64,000 nt of DNA from Paenibacillus senegalimassiliensis (GCF_001486585.1 NZ_LN909046.1:434001-498000), one strand, 5' to 3'. Counted from the stretch's first letter, positions 28,035 through 36,717 are shown. Notes: generated from the sequence alone by a model not told the origin. Numbers and translations: made by a program.

Positions 28035-28367
28035 ATGGATAATGTGGTGAGGGCAAATATGAAAATTTCCGATTTTCAGACGAAGGATGTTATTAATGTG
28101 GTAGACGGCAAACGACTTGGTCATATTAGCGATTTGGAGTTGGACCTGCGGCAAGGGGTGATCGAGGCTATCGTCGTTCCTGCGGGGGCAAAATTTATGG
28201 GGTTGTTTGGTGGGGGCAGCGATCTGATTATTCCCTGGAGAAACATCGTTAAAATAGGTTCTGATGTGGTGCTGGTGAAGATGGAGGAGGCCAGGGAGCC
28301 AAGAGGGGGCGCCTACGATACTACGGTATATATCGACCGGGATGGAAAGGCCGAACGGCGGGTATAG
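28035..28367 (+). CDS. ylmC: PRC-barrel protein, YlmC/YmxH sporulation family
   Basis: A 110-residue protein that is mostly one PRC-barrel domain (MKISDFQTKDVINVVDGKRLGHISDLELD...IIPWRNIVKIGSDVVLV). The family is common in spore formers and is encoded beside the sigE/ylm genes; its function is unknown. The ATG at 28035 follows GGGAGGCG; an in-frame ATG at 28059 is possible. The gap to pgeF is filled by the repeat element at 28403. Confidence 0.85.
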   Translation: MDNVVRANMKISDFQTKDVINVVDGKRLGHISDLELDLRQGVIEAIVVPAGAKFMGLFGGGSDLIIPWRNIVKIGSDVVLVKMEEAREPRGGAYDTTVYIDRDGKAERRV

Positions 28368-28402
28368 AGGCGACCAGCCCCGACTTTATGGTAAACTGTC
28401 AA

Positions 28403-28614
28403 GAGGTAGTTCAAAAAGTCGTCTTCCCAGGACGAAGCGGCTCAAGGAGTAAATTCGACGTCGAATCTTGAATTCAGCCGGGCCTAGCATATGCTTCCGT
28501 AGTATGTTTCCTTCAGAAACATTTCAGTTGCTCACGTAGATCTGTCTACGCTCCGCTACTCAGTCCCTGACTTCATTCAACCTTCTTGATCCTGAAAACC
28601 CGATTTTTTGAACA
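28403..28614. repeat. 212-bp palindromic MITE-like repeat, copy A
   Basis: The left end gttcaaaaagtcg and the right end (cgattttttgaac) are inverted copies. Inside are several further palindromes: attcgacgtcgaat, a gtttc/gaaac hairpin, and cgtagatctgtctacg. Copy B at 36506 has the same length and is largely identical. There is no coding potential. It looks like a non-autonomous transposable element or a structured intergenic repeat. A truncated copy starts nine bases to the right. Confidence 0.75.
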
Positions 28615-28623
28615 TATGATTGA

Positions 28624-28668
28624 AGAGGTAGTTCAAAAAGTCGTCTTCCCGGGACGAAGCTGTTCAAA
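28624..28668. repeat. Truncated left end of the MITE-like repeat
   Basis: About 36 bases starting gaggtagttcaaaaagtcgt match the left end of copy A in direct orientation, with one change, and then break off into pgeF leader sequence. A second insertion or unequal exchange next to copy A is likely. Confidence 0.65.
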
Positions 28669-28705
28669 ACTCATAATCTAAATAACCTTGATCAGGAGAT
28701 GGATG

Positions 28706-29554
28706 ATGGAACCGTTTATTAGCAATCCTAATCATAAGCAGCCGGAGCGGTTTGAACTTGGCTCCTGGAGTTTATTAATTCCTGAACTGAGCGTGGGGTT
28801 CACCGGGAGGTCAGGCGGGGTCGGAGAGGCCCCCTATGACGGGTTGAATCTTGCTTACCATGTGGGAGATAATCCCGCCCATGTGCTGGAGAATCGCCGC
28901 CTTCTGGCCGAGGAACTTGGATTTGCTCCCGAGTCATGGACTTGCGGGGAGCAGGTTCACGGTACAAACATTGCTGTGGTGCGTGCAGGGGATGCTGGGC
29001 GAGGTTATCAGAGCCAGCAAGATGCCTTCCAGCAAACCGACGGACTAATCACCGATGTTCCCGGCGTATTGCTCACTTCCTTCTATGCGGATTGTGTTCC
29101 CCTCTATTTTGTAGACCCTGTGCAGCGGGTCGTCGGTCTGGCTCATGCTGGTTGGAAGGGAACAGTAGCGGGGATGGCAACCGCGATGGTGTCCAGAATG
29201 GAGCAGGAGTTCGGAAGTAGGCCGGCAAATATTCACGTAGCCATAGGGCCAAGCATTGGGGAATGCTGCTATGAAGTAGACGAGAAGGTTATGGCGCAGG
29301 CGCGCCTAGCGTTGCCCGAAGAGGGGGATACAACGGAACCTGCATGGTGCTCTCCCTCGGTCCATGAAGGAAAAACGATGCTGAACTTGAAAGAATTGAA
29401 TCGAATCATTATGATTAAAGCAGGAATATTGCCGACTCATATCGAATGTACAACGTGGTGTACAAGCTGTCATCCGGAATTTTTCTTCTCCTACCGTAAG
29501 CAAAACGGTGTAACAGGAAGGATGGCAAGCTGGATTGGCATGAAAGAGAGGTGA
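28706..29554 (+). CDS. pgeF: Purine nucleoside phosphorylase/peptidoglycan editing factor (YlmD, PgeF family)
   Basis: A 282-residue cytoplasmic protein of the DUF152 laccase-domain family. The zinc-site motifs ADCVPLYF, HAGWKGT and CCYEVDEKV are present. E. coli YfiH/PgeF corrects wrongly incorporated amino acids in peptidoglycan precursors, and human FAMIN and several bacterial members have purine phosphorylase or deaminase activity. Which applies here is open. Start at ATG 28706, seven bases after AGGAG; ATG 28703 is closer. Its TGA overlaps the ylmE start region. Confidence 0.85.
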   Translation: MEPFISNPNHKQPERFELGSWSLLIPELSVGFTGRSGGVGEAPYDGLNLAYHVGDNPAHVLENRRLLAEELGFAPESWTCGEQVHGTNIAVVRAGDAGRGYQSQQDAFQQTDGLITDVPGVLLTSFYADCVPLYFVDPVQRVVGLAHAGWKGTVAGMATAMVSRMEQEFGSRPANIHVAIGPSIGECCYEVDEKVMAQARLALPEEGDTTEPAWCSPSVHEGKTMLNLKELNRIIMIKAGILPTHIECTTWCTSCHPEFFFSYRKQNGVTGRMASWIGMKER

Positions 29555-29562
29555 TCCTTTCG

Positions 29563-30267
29563 TTGTCGCTGAAGGAACAGATTAAGCTAGTGGAAGAGCG
29601 AATTCAGGCGGCTTGCGAGCGTAGCGGACGAAGACGCGAGGACGTGCACATTGTAGCCGTCACCAAATACGTGTCATCGGACTTAACCCGAGCGGTCCTG
29701 GAGGAAGGAATTACCCATATTGGAGAGAACCGCCCTCAGCACGCCTTGCCGAAGTGGGAAGCGCTTGGTGGACAAGGCGTATGGCATTTCATCGGCCATT
29801 TGCAGAGCAGAAAGGTCAAAGATGTCATCGGTAGATTTCAATATATTCATTCGCTAGACCGCATTTCGTTGGCGAGTGAACTGGAGAAGCGGGCCGAGGG
29901 GCTGGATACTACAGTCTCCGCCTTTGTGCAGGTCAATGTATCCGGGGAGGCCTCCAAGCAGGGGATTACGCCTGAAACAGCGGCGGATTTCTTGCGGGAG
30001 ATGCAAGCTTATCCGCATATTAAGGTCATTGGACTCATGACGATGGCTCCGATTGAGGATGATCCGGAGCAGACGAGGCCCGTGTTCGGCAGGCTCCGCA
30101 AACTGCGTGACGAGTTGAACGATCTGGGCATCACGAATGAACCACTAACAGAACTGTCGATGGGGATGTCAGGTGATTTTGAAGTGGCGATTGAGGAAGG
30201 GGCAACATGGGTGCGCCTAGGGACCATTTTAGTGGGGAAAGGGGAAGAGATGACATGGGAGTCATGA
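29563..30267 (+). CDS. ylmE: PLP homeostasis protein, YggS/YlmE family
   Basis: A 234-residue single-domain PLP-binding barrel without its own known catalytic activity; it buffers pyridoxal phosphate. The lysine motif IVAVTKYVS, GENRPQHALPKWE, WHFIGHLQSRKVK and LSMGMSGDFEVAIEEGAT are typical. Translation likely starts at TTG 29563, nine bases after GAGAGGTG; the GTG at 29551 lies inside that site. The gene overlaps sepF by 13 bases. Confidence 0.9.
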   Translation: MSLKEQIKLVEERIQAACERSGRRREDVHIVAVTKYVSSDLTRAVLEEGITHIGENRPQHALPKWEALGGQGVWHFIGHLQSRKVKDVIGRFQYIHSLDRISLASELEKRAEGLDTTVSAFVQVNVSGEASKQGITPETAADFLREMQAYPHIKVIGLMTMAPIEDDPEQTRPVFGRLRKLRDELNDLGITNEPLTELSMGMSGDFEVAIEEGATWVRLGTILVGKGEEMTWES

Positions 30268-30707
30268 ACCGGTTTATGAATTATCTGGGGCTGCAGGAAG
30301 AAGAGGAAGTTGTGGAGCGCGAACGTTTCTCCGATACTGAGGATGATGCGGAACTTGAAACTCCAAGCTTTGAATCCCGTAAAAATCAGAGAGGAAATAA
30401 CGTTGTGAGCATTCACTCCCAGAAGAATGTGAAGGTTATTCTCTATGAGCCTCGTTCATATGATGAGGCACAGGAAATTGCGGATCATTTGCGTTCGCAC
30501 CGATCGGTAGTTGTCAATTTGCAACGGGTGCGCAATGATCAGGCTATGCGTATTATTGATTTTCTCAGTGGAACGATTTATGCGTTAAGCGGCAGCATTT
30601 CCAAGATAGGCGGAAATATCTTTCTATGTACGCCCGACACAGTTGAAATTGAGGGTGCCATTACGGAAATACTAACCGAGGATCCTGACTATAACAGAAT
30701 GAGGTGA
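30255..30707 (+). CDS. sepF: Cell division protein SepF
   Basis: A 150-residue FtsZ-binding membrane anchor. An N-terminal amphipathic helix (MNRFMNYLGL) is followed by an acidic linker and the conserved SepF core (VKVILYEPRSYDEAQEIADHL, VVVNLQRV, IIDFLSGTIYAL). SepF forms rings that shape septal FtsZ bundles. The ATG at 30255 lies within the end of ylmE and follows GGGGAAGAG; a second ATG at 30264 is possible. Confidence 0.93.
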   Translation: MGVMNRFMNYLGLQEEEEVVERERFSDTEDDAELETPSFESRKNQRGNNVVSIHSQKNVKVILYEPRSYDEAQEIADHLRSHRSVVVNLQRVRNDQAMRIIDFLSGTIYALSGSISKIGGNIFLCTPDTVEIEGAITEILTEDPDYNRMR

Positions 30708-30714
30708 AGACTGC

Positions 30715-30990
30715 TTGATAGGGACTATCGATTCGATCGTACTACTGCTTTACAATATCTATTTCTACATGATTTTGGTCTATATCTTGATGTCTTGGGT
30801 TCCGAACGCTCGCGAGAGCTTCATTGGCGAATTGCTTGGAAAGCTGGTTGAACCTTACCTGGCTCCATTCCGGCGCTTTATTCCTCCGATTATGGGGGCC
30901 ATTGACATTTCCCCGATCGTGGCCTTGTTCGTGTTGCGCCTGGCCGTTTACGGATTACTGAGCGTGCTGCACTTTATCATTATCAGGTAA
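30715..30990 (+). CDS. ylmG: YggT-family membrane protein YlmG
   Basis: A 91-residue membrane protein with two hydrophobic segments and the family motifs ILMSWVP and FIPPIMGAIDISPIVALFVL. YlmG proteins help division or envelope organisation by an unclear mechanism. It starts with TTG 30715, seven bases after the sepF stop, with GAGGTG upstream. Confidence 0.88.
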   Translation: MIGTIDSIVLLLYNIYFYMILVYILMSWVPNARESFIGELLGKLVEPYLAPFRRFIPPIMGAIDISPIVALFVLRLAVYGLLSVLHFIIIR

Positions 30991-31000
30991 CGTGAATTCG

Positions 31001-31783
31001 ATGCGAACAGAACTATATGAGCATTTCAGTCCGGAAGAACGTCCCTTCGTGGACCGGGCTTGGGAATGGGTTGTCAACGCAGGGGAATACCATGAGGTCA
31101 AGCGTAGCGATTTCCTTGATCCAAGACAGGGGTACATTCTGGAATCGCTCGCGAATCGTCACCCGGATGTGACGATTCGCCTGGATGGCGGCTATGAAGG
31201 TGCTGAACGCTGCCGGGCGCTAATAGCGCCTGATTATCGGGACCTTAGTGAAGAAGCGATGGGTATGAAGGTGCTGGCAGTTACTTCGGGAGACCAGAAG
31301 TTCCTTTCACTTCAGCATGGCGATTATTTGGGTTCGATTTTGGGCTTGGGACTCAAGCGGGACAAGATCGGTGATATCCATGTGCTGGAGGATGGCTGCC
31401 ATGTAGTGATAGCTGAAGAGATTGCTCCATTTGTGGAGCTCCATCTTCGCCAAGTACACCGTGTGGGTGTAATGACGGATATTTTGGAGCTAAGCGAGCT
31501 AAGAAGGATAGAGAAGGAGCTAGAGCCGCTGGACTTGACGGTGGCTTCTTTACGGTTGGATGGCATTGCCAGCGACGTATTTAGGCTTAGCCGCACCAAG
31601 GTACTACTCCCGATTAAGGCGGGGCGCTGCCGGGTGAATTGGCGTGTTGAGGAGGACCCCTCCAAGCCGCTTAAGGTGGGAGATATCGTAGCTCTGCAAG
31701 GATTTGGTCGTTTTAAGGTACTTGAAGCAGATGGATTGACCAAAAAAGGGAGACATCGTGTCAAAATCGGTAAATTTGTGTGA
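31001..31783 (+). CDS. ylmH: S4-domain RNA-binding protein YlmH
   Basis: A 260-residue protein with a C-terminal S4 RNA-binding domain (about residues 180-240, LRLDGIASDVFRLSRTKV) after a conserved YlmH N-terminal region. Recent work on Bacillus YlmH links it to rescue of stalled 50S-peptidyl-tRNA complexes, similar to RqcP. The start could be GTG 30992 or ATG 31001; neither has an ideal ribosome site and the ATG was chosen. It sits ten bases after ylmG. Confidence 0.88.
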   Translation: MRTELYEHFSPEERPFVDRAWEWVVNAGEYHEVKRSDFLDPRQGYILESLANRHPDVTIRLDGGYEGAERCRALIAPDYRDLSEEAMGMKVLAVTSGDQKFLSLQHGDYLGSILGLGLKRDKIGDIHVLEDGCHVVIAEEIAPFVELHLRQVHRVGVMTDILELSELRRIEKELEPLDLTVASLRLDGIASDVFRLSRTKVLLPIKAGRCRVNWRVEEDPSKPLKVGDIVALQGFGRFKVLEADGLTKKGRHRVKIGKFV

Positions 31784-31914
31784 TTGGCTTTGCAGGAGAT
31801 GCTAAGTTCTTGTCGAATAAGATAGTTCAAACTATCTATTGTCACATGGATATGGATAATGACCGCGTCTTCCCCATTGCGGGAAGTTCTCGAAAATTAT
31901 AGGAGGTGGGGATC

Positions 31915-32421
31915 ATGCCATTAACGCCGTTAGATATACATAACAAAGAGTTCTCCAGACGAATTCGCGGTTATGATGAAGATGAAGTCAATGAATTTCT
32001 TGATCAGGTTATTAAGGACTATGAAATTGTGATCCGTGAGAATAAAGAGCTTCATAATCAACTGCTTACGATACAGGAGAAGCTGGATCACTTCTCCAAT
32101 ATTGAAGAGACACTTAGCAAGACCATTATTGTGGCTCAGGAAGCCGCTGATGAAGTCAGAAATAATGCTAAGAAAGAAGCTCAGCTTATCGTGAAGGAAG
32201 CGGAGAAGAACGCTGACCGGATAGTGAATGAGTCGCTGGGCAAATCCCGCAAGGTGGCTCTGGAGGTTGAAGAGCTGAAGAAGCAAGCCTCCATCTACAG
32301 AGCGCGATTCCGGACATTAGTAGAAGCTCAGCTTGACCTGCTCGCAAGCGACGGCTGGGATACGCTGGATACGCGTGAGCAAGCCAGTGATAAGGGACGG
32401 GAAGTACCGGAGTTATATTAA
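31915..32421 (+). CDS. divIVA: Cell-pole/septum organiser DivIVA
   Basis: A 168-residue coiled-coil protein that recognises curved membrane at septa and poles. The N-terminal lipid-binding domain MPLTPLDIHNKEFSRRIRGY keeps the aromatic/arginine tip, followed by YDEDEVNEFLDQV and long heptad repeats to about residue 145. A strong AGGAGGTGGGG precedes the ATG. There are 131 bases after ylmH, with possible room for its own promoter. A terminator follows. Confidence 0.94.
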   Translation: MPLTPLDIHNKEFSRRIRGYDEDEVNEFLDQVIKDYEIVIRENKELHNQLLTIQEKLDHFSNIEETLSKTIIVAQEAADEVRNNAKKEAQLIVKEAEKNADRIVNESLGKSRKVALEVEELKKQASIYRARFRTLVEAQLDLLASDGWDTLDTREQASDKGREVPELY

Positions 32422-32439
32422 CTTGATACTGCAATTCAT

Positions 32440-32483
32440 AAATGCCATTTGCCTTTCCGTGAGGAGCAGCAAATGGCATTTTG
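32440..32483 (+). terminator. Hairpin terminator after divIVA
   Basis: A perfect 13-bp stem (aaatgccatttgc with gcaaatggcattt) is followed by a short T-containing tail. Confidence 0.65.
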
Positions 32484-32493
32484 CTAGGCCTCA

Positions 32494-32522
32494 TTGACAT
32501 GAAAGCACCAATGCGTTATAAC
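32494..32522 (+). promoter_or_regulatory. Sigma-A promoter of ileS
   Basis: TTGACA (32494-32499), 17-base spacer, TATAAC (32517-32522). It is placed correctly in front of the T-box leader. Confidence 0.8.
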
Positions 32523-32544
32523 TATGTACATAATGTACTTGAAT

Positions 32545-32849
32545 AGGTTACACATTTGATGATGGGAAGCAGTACACCGCGATTTTGTTCTCCAGAGAGT
32601 TGGCGATTTGCTGGAAGCCAACGTTCGAAGCGCGAGTGGAAGATCGTCCCGGAGAAGCCAAGCTGAAATGTGAAGTAAGCTTAGCCGGCTGTCGGCCGTT
32701 ATACCGACCCCATATGAAGCGTATGGGATCAAGGTGTCATGTTCGCTTAAAGCACAGCGTCGTTTTTGTCAGGTGCTTTCTACGTTCATGGAACAAGGGT
32801 GGTAACGCGAGCCAGGTCTCGTCCCTTTTGGGGCGGGGCTTTTTTTGTT
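32545..32849 (+). ncRNA. T-box riboswitch for isoleucine before ileS
   Basis: The leader has the T-box core AAGGGTGGTAACGCGAGCC (32794-32812). A terminator hairpin (gtctcgtccc/ggggcggggc, then T run, about 32817-32849) would compete with the antiterminator. In Stem I, AGAGAG and a distal loop precede the likely specifier ATC at 32643-32645, an isoleucine codon. Uncharged tRNA-Ile would stabilise the antiterminator and switch on ileS. Boundaries at the 5' side are approximate. Confidence 0.9.
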
Positions 32850-32883
32850 TTTTCTATGCAAACAAGCGAAAGGAAGCGAAAAC

Positions 32884-35800
32884 ATGAAAAAAGTGGATGT
32901 CAGAGAACATGCGCGTACGCGCGACCTGCGAATTTTGGATAAATGGAACCGGGAGGATACGTTCAAGCGGAGCATTGAGAACCGCAAGGACCGGCCGAAT
33001 TTTGTATTTTACGAGGGTCCGCCTACGGCGAACGGCTTGCCGCACATCGGTCATGTGTTGGGACGTGTCATTAAGGATTTTGTCGGGCGCTACCAGACGA
33101 TGAAGGGCTACCGGGTTGTTCGTAAAGCGGGCTGGGATACGCATGGCCTGCCGGTTGAGCTTGGGGTTGAGAAGGAACTGGGCATTTCCGGGAAGCAGGA
33201 GATTGAGAAATACGGCATTGAAGAGTTCGTCAAGAAATGTAAGGACAGCGTGTTTGGTTATGAGAAGCAATGGCGTGAATTCACCGAAGCCATTGCTTAT
33301 TGGACAGACTTGGATGACCCTTACATTACGCTTAATAACAGCTATATCGAGAGCGTCTGGAATATCCTGGCGACCATTCATGATAAGGGATTGTTATATC
33401 GTGGGCACCGGGTCAGCCCTTATTGTCCTTGTTGTCAGACATCCTTGAGCTCCCATGAAGTCGCGCAGGGCTATGAGGATGTCAAGGACCTTAGTGCTAC
33501 GGCCAAGTTCAAGCTGCAGGATACCGGCGAATATGTGCTGGCTTGGACCACAACTCCGTGGACATTACCGTCTCACGTAGCGCTGGCGATGAATCCGGAG
33601 ATGGAATATGCCAAGGTACAGCAGGAAGATGGTGTGTACATTGTAGCCAAGAATCTGGTTGAGAAAGTAATGAAGGGCGACTACACCGTGTTGTCGACTC
33701 ATCGTGGAGCCGAATTTATTGGCAAAACCTACACTCCACCATTTGGCTATATTAAAGCTGACAAAATCAACGTAATCGTAGGCGCTTCATTTGTTACGGA
33801 TGCAAGCGGTACGGGGATCGTGCATATGGCACCGGCTCATGGCGAGGACGACTATCGCGTCTGTCGTGAGAATGGTATCAGCTTCGTCAGTGTGGTGAAC
33901 GGTCAAGGCCGGTATACGGACGAGGTTACAGACTTTGCCGGACGCTTCGTGAAGGATTGCGACCTGGATATCGTGAAGATGCTGTCGGAGCAAGGTTTGC
34001 TATATAGCAAAGAGAAATACGAGCACAGCTATCCCTTCTGCTGGCGCTGCAAATCGCCGTTGCTCTACTACGCGATGGAGAGTTGGTTCATTGAGACGAC
34101 CGCTGTTAAGGATCAGTTGATTGCCAACAACAATGCCGTTGAATGGTATCCCGGACATGTCCGTGAAGGGCGTTTTGGTAAATTCCTTGAAGAATTGGTC
34201 GATTGGAACATCAGCCGGAACCGTTATTGGGGGACGCCGCTTAATGTGTGGGTATGTTCGGATTGTGGAGAGCAGTTTGCGCCACACAGCTTGCAGGAGC
34301 TTCGCGAACATGCCGTAGGCGAGATCAGCGAGGATCTTGAGTTGCACAAGCCATACGTGGATGAAGTCAAGGTGCGTTGTCCGCATTGCGAGAGCGGAGT
34401 GATGACGCGTACAAGCGAAGTTATTGATGTGTGGTTCGACAGTGGTTCGATGCCGTTCGCGCAACATCATCATCCGTTTGAGAATGAGGAGACTTTCCAA
34501 GAGCAATACCCGGCAGACATGATTTGTGAAGGAATCGATCAGACGCGTGGCTGGTTCTACAGCCTGCTCGCTGTATCTACGTTATATACCGGCAAGGCAC
34601 CGTACAAAGCCGTTATTGCTACAGGGCATGTGCTGGACGAGAACGGGCAGAAGATGTCCAAATCCAAGGGGAATGTTATCGACCCTTGGGAGATCATCAA
34701 CGAGTTTGGTACGGATGCGTTCCGTTGGGCCTTGCTGTCCGATAGCGCACCTTGGAACAGCAAACGGTTCTCGAAGGGAATTGTGGGCGAGGCCAAATCG
34801 AAGGTAATCGATACGCTGGTCAATACCCATGCTTTCCTGACACTGTATGCAGGCATTGACGGCTACAAACCGGAAGAGCATCCGTATCGTCCGTCCAGCA
34901 ATAAGCTGGATCGTTGGATCCTTTCACGGTTAAATAGTCTGATTCCTGTTATTGATAAGGGGCTTGCGGTTAATGATTATGTAAATGCTGCGCAAGCTAT
35001 TGAAAGTTTCGTTGACGAATTGAGTAACTGGTATATTCGCCGTTCGCGCGACCGTTTCTGGGGAAGCGGTTTGGGTGAAGATAAAGTATCGGCCTATCAG
35101 ACACTCATTCATGTATTACTGACTGTCTCGAAGCTGATCGCTCCGTTCGCGCCAATGATCGCCGAGGATATCTTTACGAATCTCGGTGGTGGGGAGAGCG
35201 TGCATTTGGCAGATTATCCAGAGCCGGATGAGGCCCTGATCAATTTGGAACTGGAGCAAGACATGGAAAGTGCGCGGCAAATTGTGGAGCTTGCTCGTAA
35301 CGTCCGCAACGAGAGCGGTATCAAGACACGTCAGCCTTTATCTAGTTTGATCGTCTCCATGGATCGTCATTTTGCGGTTGAGGAATACGAGGAGATCATC
35401 AAGGAAGAAATCAATGTCAAAGCCATCGATATCGAACATAGCGACAGCGGCTTTGTTGATTTCACCCTGAAGCTTAATTTGAAGGTGGCGGGTAAGAAGT
35501 ACGGCAAGAATGTCGGCTTTTTGCAGGGTTATCTGAAGGGGCTTGAAGCTGAGCAGACTCGGGAAATCGTAGATCGGGGGCAATTTTCCATTGTGTCTCC
35601 GTACGGCGAGGAGCTAATGGTTACGGCGGAAGAGTTGCTGATCGAAAAGCAGGCCAAACCGGGTTTTGCTTCAGCTTCGGGATATGGATTGACGGTGGCT
35701 CTCAATACGGATATCACTCCTGAATTAGAGCAGGAGGGTTGGGTTCGTGAAGTGGTGCGTGCCGTGCAGGATACTCGTAAGAAGCTGGATTTGGCCATCG

Positions 35801-35976
35801 AGAAGCGTGTCCAGCTCACCCTGGACGTAGATGATGAATTGAAGGCGGCTATTCAGGCCTTTGAACATGTATTGCGGGAGAATGTATTAGTTAATGAGCT
35901 TACCTTCGGGAAGGCGGAAGGTAAGCCGGAAACGGCCGATCTTGGCCAGAAGACAATTCAGATTTGGATTGATTAA
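32884..35976 (+). CDS. ileS: Isoleucyl-tRNA synthetase, long eukaryote-like type
   Basis: A 1030-residue class I synthetase that charges tRNA-Ile. The HIGH motif (GLPHIGHVLGRVIKDF), the CP1 editing domain with several Cys pairs (CPCC, CWRC, CSDC, CPHC), WFDSGSMPFAQ and KMSKSKGNVIDP are all present. The length and the N-terminal sequence differ from the roughly 920-residue B. subtilis enzyme and resemble the IleRS2 group, many of which resist mupirocin. It starts at ATG 32884 after AAAGGAAG, and is controlled by an isoleucine T-box. Confidence 0.93.
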   Translation: MKKVDVREHARTRDLRILDKWNREDTFKRSIENRKDRPNFVFYEGPPTANGLPHIGHVLGRVIKDFVGRYQTMKGYRVVRKAGWDTHGLPVELGVEKELGISGKQEIEKYGIEEFVKKCKDSVFGYEKQWREFTEAIAYWTDLDDPYITLNNSYIESVWNILATIHDKGLLYRGHRVSPYCPCCQTSLSSHEVAQGYEDVKDLSATAKFKLQDTGEYVLAWTTTPWTLPSHVALAMNPEMEYAKVQQEDGVYIVAKNLVEKVMKGDYTVLSTHRGAEFIGKTYTPPFGYIKADKINVIVGASFVTDASGTGIVHMAPAHGEDDYRVCRENGISFVSVVNGQGRYTDEVTDFAGRFVKDCDLDIVKMLSEQGLLYSKEKYEHSYPFCWRCKSPLLYYAMESWFIETTAVKDQLIANNNAVEWYPGHVREGRFGKFLEELVDWNISRNRYWGTPLNVWVCSDCGEQFAPHSLQELREHAVGEISEDLELHKPYVDEVKVRCPHCESGVMTRTSEVIDVWFDSGSMPFAQHHHPFENEETFQEQYPADMICEGIDQTRGWFYSLLAVSTLYTGKAPYKAVIATGHVLDENGQKMSKSKGNVIDPWEIINEFGTDAFRWALLSDSAPWNSKRFSKGIVGEAKSKVIDTLVNTHAFLTLYAGIDGYKPEEHPYRPSSNKLDRWILSRLNSLIPVIDKGLAVNDYVNAAQAIESFVDELSNWYIRRSRDRFWGSGLGEDKVSAYQTLIHVLLTVSKLIAPFAPMIAEDIFTNLGGGESVHLADYPEPDEALINLELEQDMESARQIVELARNVRNESGIKTRQPLSSLIVSMDRHFAVEEYEEIIKEEINVKAIDIEHSDSGFVDFTLKLNLKVAGKKYGKNVGFLQGYLKGLEAEQTREIVDRGQFSIVSPYGEELMVTAEELLIEKQAKPGFASASGYGLTVALNTDITPELEQEGWVREVVRAVQDTRKKLDLAIEKRVQLTLDVDDELKAAIQAFEHVLRENVLVNELTFGKAEGKPETADLGQKTIQIWID

Positions 35977-36040
35977 TGCTTAGCCTATAACGACGTGCTA
36001 CGGTGCTGCATGGGTCTGTTTCAGGTGGAACATAATAATT

Positions 36041-36121
36041 GAGGTAGTTCAACAGTACGCAAATGAGCCCTGATTAATCTCTGCATGGTAGAGAGCCGGG
36101 CTCGTTTGCGCTAATCAGGGG
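36041..36121 (+). ncRNA. Pseudoknot-like structured leader before the DUF5665 gene
   Basis: A 13-bp stem pairs 36058-36070 (cgcaaatgagccc) with 36098-36110 (gggctcgtttgcg, one G-T pair). A second perfect 9-bp match pairs ccctgatta (36068-36076), in the loop of the first stem, with taatcaggg (36112-36120). Those pairings form either an H-type pseudoknot or two alternative folds sharing ccc. A small ctct/agag hairpin lies in the loop. It is preceded by gaggtagttcaa, the first 12 bases of the MITE-like repeat. No role is known. Confidence 0.5.
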
Positions 36122-36156
36122 AAAATCGTGCGGCCATTTATGGGGAGGGGAAGCTA

Positions 36157-36504
36157 ATGACTCGTAGTCAACAAACACCTATCGAACCACCAGCCGAATA
36201 CCCGGAAAATCCTGAAGAACAAATGAATGCCATGTATCGTCTGACGTTAAAGTGGACCCGGCAATTGGAGAAGTCACGTATTGCCGAATATACACAGCTG
36301 CTGAATCGTCCTTGGCGTCTGGTTTGGCTCAATCTAATATCAGGCACAGCCCGGGGCGTTGGAATCGCGATAGGGTTTACCTTTTTTGCGGCTACCATTA
36401 TTTATGTGCTTCAGATTTTAGGAGCACTTAATTTGCCAATCATCGGTGATTATATCGCGGACATTGTACGCATCGTGCAAAGACAACTTGAGCTTGATTA
36501 TTAG
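36157..36504 (+). CDS. DUF5665 membrane protein
   Basis: A 115-residue protein with a hydrophilic N-terminal half and two hydrophobic stretches near residues 65-95 (GVGIAIGFTFFAATIIYVLQILG). The segment LVWLNLISGTARGVGIAIGFTF is characteristic of DUF5665, a family of unknown function found in Gram-positive bacteria. The ATG follows GGGGAGGGGAAG. It stands alone between ileS and a repeat element, downstream of the structured leader. Confidence 0.75.
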   Translation: MTRSQQTPIEPPAEYPENPEEQMNAMYRLTLKWTRQLEKSRIAEYTQLLNRPWRLVWLNLISGTARGVGIAIGFTFFAATIIYVLQILGALNLPIIGDYIADIVRIVQRQLELDY

Positions 36505-36505
36505 A

Positions 36506-36717
36506 GAGGTAGTTCAAAAAGTCGTCTTCCCAGGACGAAGTTGTGCGAGAAGCAAATTCGACATCGAATCTTGAATTCAGCCGGGCCAAGCGTAGGCTTC
36601 CGTAGCATGTTTCTTGCAGAAACATTTCAGTTGCTCACGTAGATCTATCTACGCTCCGCTACTCAGTCCCTAGCCTCATCCAACCTTCTTGGTCCTGAAA
36701 AACCGACTTTTTGAACA
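36506..36717. repeat. 212-bp palindromic MITE-like repeat, copy B
   Basis: It has the same length and the same ends as copy A at 28403. The right end (cgactttttgaac) is a perfect inverted copy of the left gttcaaaaagtcg. Internal hairpins are kept (gtttcttgcagaaac; cgtagatctatctacg). Differences from copy A include compensating changes inside stems. It fills the space between the convergent DUF5665 and zinc-finger genes. Confidence 0.75.

Noticed and set aside
28403-28668. CRISPR array from repeated gaggtagttcaaaaag units
   Set aside because: There are only two nearby units with a long palindromic body between them and no regular spacers or cas genes. It is a dispersed repeat, not CRISPR.
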